DNA of 6,033 nt from Victivallales bacterium (lineage in GTDB: Bacteria > Verrucomicrobiota > Lentisphaeria > Oligosphaerales > Oligosphaeraceae), in the NCBI GenBank assembly GCA_017543165.1, contig JAFYGL010000394.1, positions 1 to 6,033 on the forward strand. Direction: 5' to 3'. Positions 1 to 5,218 of this stretch are shown in pieces (position 1 is the first letter of the stretch; each line of letters opens with the position of its first letter). The notes under the pieces are model-generated. The model did no database searches. It was not told the origin of the DNA and saw only the letters and a program-made list of their open reading frames with translations. The position numbers and the translations under genes were made by a program.

Positions 1-5
1 GAGGA
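1..5 (+). promoter_or_regulatory. Ribosome binding site of the first gene
   Basis: GAGGA lies 4 nt before the ATG at position 10, a usable Shine-Dalgarno spacing. The window edge may cut off its 5' part. It supports ATG 10 as the true start, and the signal peptide that follows agrees. Confidence 0.7.
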
Positions 6-9
6 CAAA

Positions 10-909
10 ATGAAAAAGTATCTAGCTTTAATACTTGTTTTCTGCGCGGCATTGCCAACCATGGCACAAAGGAAACCCAACATGCCCCCTCCACCAGAGG
101 AGCGAAACAACGGCGTCATGGTCAAGCCTGCCCCTAAAAAGCCATCAAGCAACATAAGCATGGGACAAGTCAGGCCCGCAACGACAAGCCAAGGCAGCGT
201 GCAATCATTATCCAATAGGCCCAACAACAATCTTATCGCCGCCAAGCCTGCACCGCCCAGGCCAGAGGCGAAGACCTCGGCTTCACCCAAGCAAAAGCCA
301 GCACCCAAGCCGCAGACAAAGCCAGAACCCAAGCCGCAGGCAAAACCGCAACCCAAGCCGCAGCCAAAGCCGCAGCCAAAGCCAGCGCCAAAGCCACAGC
401 CCAAGCCAGCGCCAAAGCCAGTTGCACCAGCACCGCATCACAAGCCAGCAACGCCACCGCCTGCTGTGCATCATCCACACCATCCTGACAGAAATGACTA
501 TGTCCCTGGCTTTCACAGGCATCCTCTGCCGCCTCCACGTGAGAGGCATTACTACTACTCCTGGATTCCCCTGCGCTGGAAAGAAACATACAGTTTTGAA
601 CAAATACCTCTGCAGATGAGCTGCGACCTGCACACTGGCAAGAAGATCATCTTCTACTTCGAAGAAAACACAACCACAGGCTATACCTGGTTTGCAAGGT
701 ACGACGCCAACATAGTGGACGTTGACATAGAACACCAGGGAGGAGGCTTCTTTGGCTTTGCAGGCGCACCAGGCAGAGCTGAAATCAAGATCAGAGGACG
801 GCGCGAGGGATACACTGTGGTCGAACTGGTCTATGCACGCAGCTGGGAATGGACCAATGGTGCGGCACCAGCAAAAGTGGTGCAGATATTCATAGACTCA
901 CATCGTTAA
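10..909 (+). CDS. Exported protein with K-P-x-x repeat stalk and C-terminal chagasin-like (I42) domain
   Basis: The 299-residue product starts with a Sec signal peptide: MKK, a hydrophobic core at residues 4-16, and a likely cut after A19 (TMA|Q). The mature N-terminus is disordered and Pro-rich. Residues 96-139 are eleven K-P-x-x tetrads with lysine at every fourth position. Residues 143-180 form a His-rich linker with nine histidines. The last ~105 residues look like the chagasin/I42 cysteine-protease-inhibitor fold, with NTTTGY at 220-225 (family NPTTGY), a Gly-rich loop at 244-255, and RSW at 277-279 (family RPW). All three inhibitory loops are recognisable but altered. Inhibition of a cysteine protease is therefore inferred from the family and not certain; the domain may have become a structural or binding module. 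The stalk could span periplasm or peptidoglycan. The next gene follows after 24 nt on the same strand. Confidence 0.8.
   Translation: MKKYLALILVFCAALPTMAQRKPNMPPPPEERNNGVMVKPAPKKPSSNISMGQVRPATTSQGSVQSLSNRPNNNLIAAKPAPPRPEAKTSASPKQKPAPKPQTKPEPKPQAKPQPKPQPKPQPKPAPKPQPKPAPKPVAPAPHHKPATPPPAVHHPHHPDRNDYVPGFHRHPLPPPRERHYYYSWIPLRWKETYSFEQIPLQMSCDLHTGKKIIFYFEENTTTGYTWFARYDANIVDVDIEHQGGGFFGFAGAPGRAEIKIRGRREGYTVVELVYARSWEWTNGAAPAKVVQIFIDSHR
295..426 (+). repeat. In-frame 12-bp repeat, 11 copies, encoding K-P-x-x tetrads
   Basis: Starting at codon 96 of the first gene, eleven consecutive 12-nt units read K-P then two variable residues, mostly QP or AP and once each QT, EP, QA and VA. Typical units are AAGCCGCAGCCA and AAGCCAGCGCCA. 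The units vary at third positions and at the Gln/Ala codon, so the array is degenerate. The product should be an extended, positively charged polyproline-type stalk like the Pro-Lys linkers of TonB-type proteins. Copy number could vary between strains by slippage without breaking the frame. Confidence 0.9.
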
Positions 910-933
910 ACCATACACATCGCGTCTTCTGTC

Positions 934-3114
934 ATGACCATACTGGAACTTTGCAAGGGAATGGAGGGGCTGGGAGCCTCTGACTTGTTCTTCTCCGAGG
1001 GCAAGCAGCCCGCCATGCGCGTGTCAGGCACAGTCAAACTGGTGCCTGATGCGCCCGTCCTTGGAAAGGAAGACCTGCTGGATTTCATCGAGAGGCAATT
1101 TCCCAAAGGCACCCTTGAGGCCCTTGTCAGAGAAAAGGACCTGGACCTGGGGGCGGACATCGGCGTGGGAAACCGCATCCGTGCAAACCTGTCATACCGC
1201 CGCGGCTTCATGGCAATGGATGTGCGGCGGGTGTCCTCAGGCGAATTGCAGCCCACTTTGCTTGGCATACCAGACAGCGTCCTGCAATTCGCCGCCAATC
1301 CACGTGGGCTCATCCTGGTCACTGGCGCCACCAGTTCAGGAAAATCCACCACGCTTGCCTGCATGCTGGACTATATAAACAGCAACATGCGCAAGCACAT
1401 AGTCACAATCGAGGACCCAATCGAATTCGTGCATGAGGACAAGTTGAGCGTAATATCCCAACGCGAGGTCCAAAGCGACACAAAGGACTTCGCCACTGCG
1501 CTGAAACACGTGGTGCGCCAGAATCCCGATGTCATATTCATTGGCGAGATACGCGACGCCGAAACCATATCCACGGCCATCTCCGCCTCGATGACAGGGC
1601 ATCTGGTTGCTGCCACAATGCATACGCAGGACACGTCGCAGACCATAGAGCGCATATTGGGCTTCTTCCAGGAGGAACAGCGCCAGCAGGTCGCACTGGA
1701 CCTGTCCTACACGTTGAAGGCAGTAATCGCGCAAAGGCTGCTTCCAAAGTCCAATGGCAACGGGCGCGCCCCTGCGTTCGAGATACTGGTGAACACGCCG
1801 CTCGTCCAGAGAATGATTGCCAACAGGAACATCGGCAGCCTCTATGATGTAATCAAGGCAAGCAAGCAGGACGGAATGTGCTCCTTTTGCCAGTCCATAT
1901 ACAATCTATGCAACGAAGGCATCGTCTCCATGGAAACTGCCCTGCGCTTCGCAACGGACAGGGACGAGCTGGCTCTGCTATTCAAGGGCATGGAGACTGG
2001 CGTGGACATGTTCCGCAACTACTCCTCAGACCCAGACAATGGCCTCAGCATAAAGAAACTGCTTGGCGATGCGCTCCACTATGGCGCATCAGACTTGATT
2101 CTCACGGCTGGCTCCCCTCCTGTGGTGCGCATTGACGGCATGCTCCGCGCCTTTGACATGCCTACATTGACGGCTGGCGACACGCGAAAACTGCTATACA
2201 GCGTGCTCAATTCCGCGCAGAAGGCAGTGTTCGAGGAGAAGCACGAACTGGACTTTGCGCTGGCGGTGCGTGGCATAACCAATGACAGGAACGAGGAATA
2301 CCGCTTCCGCGTGAACGGCTTCCACCAGCGTGGCTCCGTGGCGGCGGCAATGCGTGTGATTCCCAGCAAATTGCCAGACGCATCCAAACTCGGCCTGCCG
2401 CAGTCCGTGCTGAAACTGGCACAACTGCGCCAGGGGCTTGTTCTGGTGACTGGGCCAACTGGATCAGGAAAATCAACTACGCTTGCCGCGTTGCTGGACA
2501 TAGTGAACAGCACACGCCCCTGCCACATCATCACAGTTGAAGACCCCATCGAATTCGTGCACCCGCACAAAATGGCCATCGTGGAACAACGCGAAATCAA
2601 TGCGGATACGCTTAGTTTCGCCAATGCTCTGAAATATGTGCTGCGGCAGGATCCAGACGTAATACTGGTCGGCGAAATGCGCGACCTGGAAACCATAGAG
2701 ACAGCACTGACCGCCGCGGAAACAGGCCATCTTGTATTCGCCACACTTCATACAAATGATGTGACACAGTGCGTGGACAGAATCGTGGACGTGTTTCCAG
2801 CCAACAGGCAGAACCAGGTCCGCATGCAGGTGGCGGCGACACTGGAGGCCGTGATTTCACAAAGACTCCTGCCAAGAAACGGGCAGCCTGGCCGCGTGGC
2901 GGTGTTCGAAGTGCTGATCGGCACCACGGCAGTCCGCGCAATGATACGCGAACAAAAGACACACCAGCTCCTGGGCACAATGGAAACCTCCCAGAAGGAC
3001 GGCATGATCACAATGGACAGGGCGCTGATGAACCTGCTCAACGCAGGCCTCATATCCAGGGACACATTCCTCAGCATGCAGCCACATTTTTCAGCAGACA
3101 ATCTACGGAGGTAA
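934..3114 (+). CDS. pilT: Tandem PilT-PilT fusion ATPase (type IV pilus retraction/twitching motor family)
   Basis: The 726-residue cytosolic protein carries two full PilT units; ordinary PilT is about 350 residues. Unit 1 (about 1-345) has GASDL at 14-18, Walker A GATSSGKS at 131-138, Asp box IEDPIEFVH at 159-167, Walker B with GE at 204-205, and His box TGHLVAATMH at 221-230. Unit 2 (about 371-726) has GASDL at 384-388, Walker A GPTGSGKS at 507-514, Asp box VEDPIEFVH at 535-543, Walker B GE at 580-581, His box TGHLVFATLH at 597-606, and the PilT-type AVRAMIRE at 666-673. These motifs mark the hexameric secretion ATPases that disassemble pili. The absence of a GspE/PilB tetracysteine insert and the presence of the AIRNLIRE-type motif point to PilT/PilU. 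ATG 934 is chosen because the protein then opens like PilT, although no Shine-Dalgarno is visible. Unit 2 is the more canonical. No pilin or other pilus gene lies in the window. Confidence 0.92.
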   Translation: MTILELCKGMEGLGASDLFFSEGKQPAMRVSGTVKLVPDAPVLGKEDLLDFIERQFPKGTLEALVREKDLDLGADIGVGNRIRANLSYRRGFMAMDVRRVSSGELQPTLLGIPDSVLQFAANPRGLILVTGATSSGKSTTLACMLDYINSNMRKHIVTIEDPIEFVHEDKLSVISQREVQSDTKDFATALKHVVRQNPDVIFIGEIRDAETISTAISASMTGHLVAATMHTQDTSQTIERILGFFQEEQRQQVALDLSYTLKAVIAQRLLPKSNGNGRAPAFEILVNTPLVQRMIANRNIGSLYDVIKASKQDGMCSFCQSIYNLCNEGIVSMETALRFATDRDELALLFKGMETGVDMFRNYSSDPDNGLSIKKLLGDALHYGASDLILTAGSPPVVRIDGMLRAFDMPTLTAGDTRKLLYSVLNSAQKAVFEEKHELDFALAVRGITNDRNEEYRFRVNGFHQRGSVAAAMRVIPSKLPDASKLGLPQSVLKLAQLRQGLVLVTGPTGSGKSTTLAALLDIVNSTRPCHIITVEDPIEFVHPHKMAIVEQREINADTLSFANALKYVLRQDPDVILVGEMRDLETIETALTAAETGHLVFATLHTNDVTQCVDRIVDVFPANRQNQVRMQVAATLEAVISQRLLPRNGQPGRVAVFEVLIGTTAVRAMIREQKTHQLLGTMETSQKDGMITMDRALMNLLNAGLISRDTFLSMQPHFSADNLRR
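934..3114 (+). repeat. Ancient internal duplication of the PilT unit
   Basis: Residues 1 to about 345 (from base 934) and residues about 371 to 726 (from base 2044) are colinear copies. By eye about half of the residues match across the ATPase cores, and a non-conserved linker near residues 341-370 joins them. At DNA level the copies have mostly drifted, except at the P-loop (1336-1359 against 2464-2487, 22 of 24 bases alike) and the Asp box (1420-1433 against 2548-2561, 14 identical bases). Unit 1 is about 6 residues shorter before the P-loop because it lacks a loop found near residues 448-455 of unit 2. Confidence 0.85.
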
Positions 3115-3122
3115 TTGCCTCT
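3107..3122 (+). other. Small hairpin over the pilT stop codon that includes a GGAGG
   Basis: GGAGGT at 3107-3112 can pair with GCCTCT at 3117-3122 around an AATT loop. This gives four Watson-Crick pairs plus terminal and closing G-U pairs. The stem contains a perfect GGAGG ribosome-binding core and overlaps the TAA of the PilT gene. The next ATG is 31 nt beyond the GGAGG, too far for normal initiation. There is no T-run, so it is not a classic terminator. It could be a chance structure or could tune translation at the pilT-HPr junction. Confidence 0.3.
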
Positions 3123-3142
3123 ACAGCCCCAATTCACCAACT

Positions 3143-3436
3143 ATGCCAAGTAGCCAAAGCAATACAGCCCAAGTAAAAATGCAGGTCATAGTCAAGCACA
3201 AGCGGGGCCTGCACCTAAGAAGCGCGGCGCAACTGGCTGCACTTGTCGCCAAATACGATGCCAATGTTACATTGGCCAAGGGGCGAAAGACGGTGCAGGC
3301 AAACAGCCCGCTGGAGATAGTGGCGCTCTCCGCCTCTCCAGGCACAAAACTCGGCGTCACGCTTTCAGGCAAGGATGCGGAGGCTGCCGCCGCCGCGTTG
3401 CAGGATTTCTTCAACAATCCAGAGGATAACCTATGA
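3143..3436 (+). CDS. ptsH: HPr-family phosphocarrier protein with atypical active-site surround
   Basis: The 97-residue cytosolic protein has the HPr pattern. The phosphorylatable histidine is H24 in GLHLRSAA (residues 22-29), with the conserved arginine at R26. S55 lies exactly 31 residues after H24, the spacing of Ser46 to His15 in classical HPr. It would accept phosphate from enzyme I, encoded immediately downstream in a 4-nt overlap. Two active-site neighbours differ from the usual H-A/T-R-P: L25 and S27 replace them. Around S55 the usual K-S-I-M-G reads N-S-P-L-E, so HPr kinase recognition is doubtful. The start is uncertain. ATG 3143 gives 23 residues before the histidine, while the in-frame ATG at 3179 gives 11 and a typical 85-residue HPr; neither has a good Shine-Dalgarno. 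No EII partner is in view, so a regulatory rather than transport role is possible. Confidence 0.88.
   Translation: MPSSQSNTAQVKMQVIVKHKRGLHLRSAAQLAALVAKYDANVTLAKGRKTVQANSPLEIVALSASPGTKLGVTLSGKDAEAAAAALQDFFNNPEDNL
3421..3426 (+). promoter_or_regulatory. Ribosome binding site for enzyme I inside the HPr gene end
   Basis: AGAGGA lies 6 nt before ATG 3433, within the last codons of HPr. With the ATGA overlap of the HPr stop and the EI start (3433-3436), it supports translational coupling. It also favours ATG 3433 over the in-frame ATG at 3448. Confidence 0.65.
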
Positions 3437-5199
3437 CTTCCGCGGCAATGACAATTAAACTGGAAGGCATTGGCGTCAGCGAGGGCATCGTCATTGCGAA
3501 ATGCCGCAAGAAATCCAGCAACATAAATGCGATACTGGAGCGCAAGATTCTGCCTGAAGAGGTGGAATATGAATTGGCGCGCCTGCGGCAGTCAATCGCC
3601 TTGTCAAGAACCCAACTGGAGGATATCAAGGAGAATGTCAAGGCCAATGGAAGCGGCGACGTCTCCGAAATACTGGAATTCCACATCATGCTGCTGGAGG
3701 ACGAGGAACTCCTGGCCAGCATAGAAAACCACCTTCGGCAAGACCTCATTTGCCTTGAGAAGGCCATTGAGAAAGCCTGCCGCAAAGCCGCCAATGACAT
3801 GGAGGCCATGGAAGACCCGTATATGCAGGCACGGGCGGACGATATCAGGGACGTGGAGAAAAGGCTGCTCCTTAACCTGAACGGTGTGAATAAAAACACC
3901 GCACCGCAGAATGCTGGCGAACCACGCATACTGCTGGCGGAGGATCTGACGCCTTCGGAGGCCGCGCATATCGACGCAAGGAACACATTGGGCTTCATCA
4001 CTTGCAGCGGCAGCAGAACGTCACATACCGCAATTCTTGCGCGCGCGCTGGGCATCCCAGCCATCGTCGCCGTAAAGCAAAGCCTGGACGACATTCCAGA
4101 CGAGGCTTTGATAGCAATGGATGCAAAGCAAGGCATCGCATTCGTCAATCCCAGCCAGGAAATCGTGGATACCCTGGAGGAGCGCAGGCGCCAGAGGCAG
4201 CAACTCTCGGAAATGTATTCCACAGCCAGCAACCGTCTGCCTGAAACCAAGGACGGATACCAGACATACCTGGTGGCAAACGTGGAACTGCCCTCCGAGG
4301 CTCTGAACGTCAAGGAAAAATACAACGTGGGAATCGGTCTTTTCAGGACGGAATTCCTCTTCATCGCCTCTGGCCATCAACTGACCGAAGAGGAGCAGTT
4401 CAATGCCTACAGGGACACGGTCAAGGCGGTCCATCCTTATTCGGTGATTTTCAGGACCTTGGACATCGGCGGGGACAAGTTCATGAGCCAGTTGCAGGCC
4501 TCCAGGGAAATAAACCCCTTCATGGGCACAAGGGCAATCCGCCTGTCGCTGCGCCTCCCCGAAATGTTCAAGACGCAGATACGCGCCATCCTGCGTGCCT
4601 CCGCATTCGGCAAGGTGCGCATGATGTTCCCCATGATAAGCGCAGTCGAGGAACTGACACAGGCAATGGCAATGGTGGATGAAGTCAAGGAAGAACTGCG
4701 CAACGAGGGGCTTCTCTTCAACGAGCACATCGACATTGGTTGCATGGTCGAGGTGCCTTCCGCCGCGCTGGTGGTGGAGAGACTGGTGGAATACGTGGAT
4801 TTCTTCAGCATAGGCACCAACGACCTGGTGCAATATTCGCTGGCGGTGGACAGGGCGAATGCGGACATCGCATACCTCTACCAGCCAGCGCACCCCGCCG
4901 TGCTGCGCCTCATAAAGCATGTCACCGACACGGCAATCGCCAACGGCAAATGGGTCAGCGTATGCGGCGAAATGGCAGGCGACGCCTTATACACGCCCCT
5001 TCTGCTTGGCATGGGCATACAGGAACTCAGCATGAGCCCTGTCTCCCTGGCGCCAGTCCACAGGCTCATTAGCAGCATCAGCCGCCATGACGCCGAAAAA
5101 TTGGTCGAAGCGGCGCTGAAATGCAATAACGGAAATGAAGTGGAAGCGCTTTGCAGGGACTTTATCAATTCAAATTGTCCTGAACTGATTTCACAATAA
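3433..5199 (+). CDS. ptsI: Phosphoenolpyruvate-protein phosphotransferase (PTS enzyme I)
   Basis: The 588-residue protein is full length for EI (E. coli EI is 575). It uses PEP to phosphorylate its own histidine and passes the phosphate to HPr in the cytosol. The N-terminal region (about 8-160) holds the helical HPr-binding subdomain. The swivelling domain carries the active histidine H198 in SRTSHTAILAR, just after SG where many EIs have GG. The C-terminal PEP-binding TIM barrel shows R305 in GLFRTEFLF, R341 in RTLDIGGDK, E440 in MVEVPSA, N463 and D464 in GTNDLVQYSLAVDR, and the catalytic cysteine C511 in VCGEMAGD. All key catalytic residues are therefore present. No N-terminal GAF domain precedes it, so it is the sugar-type EI and not the nitrogen-type PtsP. 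It overlaps the HPr gene by 4 nt, and the two proteins should be made together. The next gene starts 19 nt after its stop. Confidence 0.97.
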   Translation: MTSAAMTIKLEGIGVSEGIVIAKCRKKSSNINAILERKILPEEVEYELARLRQSIALSRTQLEDIKENVKANGSGDVSEILEFHIMLLEDEELLASIENHLRQDLICLEKAIEKACRKAANDMEAMEDPYMQARADDIRDVEKRLLLNLNGVNKNTAPQNAGEPRILLAEDLTPSEAAHIDARNTLGFITCSGSRTSHTAILARALGIPAIVAVKQSLDDIPDEALIAMDAKQGIAFVNPSQEIVDTLEERRRQRQQLSEMYSTASNRLPETKDGYQTYLVANVELPSEALNVKEKYNVGIGLFRTEFLFIASGHQLTEEEQFNAYRDTVKAVHPYSVIFRTLDIGGDKFMSQLQASREINPFMGTRAIRLSLRLPEMFKTQIRAILRASAFGKVRMMFPMISAVEELTQAMAMVDEVKEELRNEGLLFNEHIDIGCMVEVPSAALVVERLVEYVDFFSIGTNDLVQYSLAVDRANADIAYLYQPAHPAVLRLIKHVTDTAIANGKWVSVCGEMAGDALYTPLLLGMGIQELSMSPVSLAPVHRLISSISRHDAEKLVEAALKCNNGNEVEALCRDFINSNCPELISQ

Positions 5200-5206
5200 A
5201 ACCTAG

Positions 5207-5213
5207 AGGAAGG
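5207..5213 (+). promoter_or_regulatory. Ribosome binding site of the last gene
   Basis: AGGAAGG lies 5 nt before ATG 5219 in the 19-nt gap after the EI stop. It is one of the clearest Shine-Dalgarno sites in the window and fixes the start of the last reading frame. No promoter or terminator fits in the gap, so read-through from ptsI is likely. Confidence 0.7.
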
Positions 5214-5218
5214 AAGCA

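Noticed and set aside
10..69. Lipoprotein signal using C12 of the first gene
   Set aside because: The residues before the cysteine do not form a lipobox, and the hydrophobic core continues past it. Cleavage after A19 fits better.
295..426. Short direct repeats as a CRISPR array
   Set aside because: The units are 12 bp, contiguous, without spacers, and in frame within a secreted protein.
233..735. Long open frames on the - strand opposite the first gene, rich in Leu/Ala/Trp
   Set aside because: They are the complement of the Pro-Lys-Gln repeat, which cannot form stops in these frames. The products are low-complexity, have no ribosome site and match no known pattern.
10..909. First gene as TonB
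   Set aside because: The Pro-Lys stalk is TonB-like, but there is a cleavable signal instead of an anchor, and the C-terminal domain has chagasin loops and no TonB motif.
2079..2744. 221-codon open frame on the - strand inside the PilT fusion
   Set aside because: It lies wholly opposite a strongly conserved motor domain, its product is Ser/Arg-rich without motifs, and the + strand frame explains the sequence.
934..3114. Fusion protein as PilB/GspE assembly ATPase
   Set aside because: There is no N-terminal GspE/MshEN domain and no tetracysteine zinc insert. Unit 2 has the PilT-type AVRAMIRE motif.
3107..3122. Hairpin after pilT as an intrinsic terminator
   Set aside because: The stem is only 6 pairs including two G-U pairs, it overlaps the stop codon, and no T-run follows.
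3411..4920. Two open frames of about 300 codons on the - strand opposite enzyme I (3411-4364 and 4021-4920)
   Set aside because: Both mirror a full-length EI with all catalytic residues. Their products (Ser/Arg-rich, and His/Val/Leu-rich) look like antisense translations and show no family motif.
3433..5199. Enzyme I as nitrogen-type PtsP or pyruvate phosphate dikinase
   Set aside because: There is no GAF domain and no N-terminal ATP-grasp domain. Length and motif order match the sugar-type EI.
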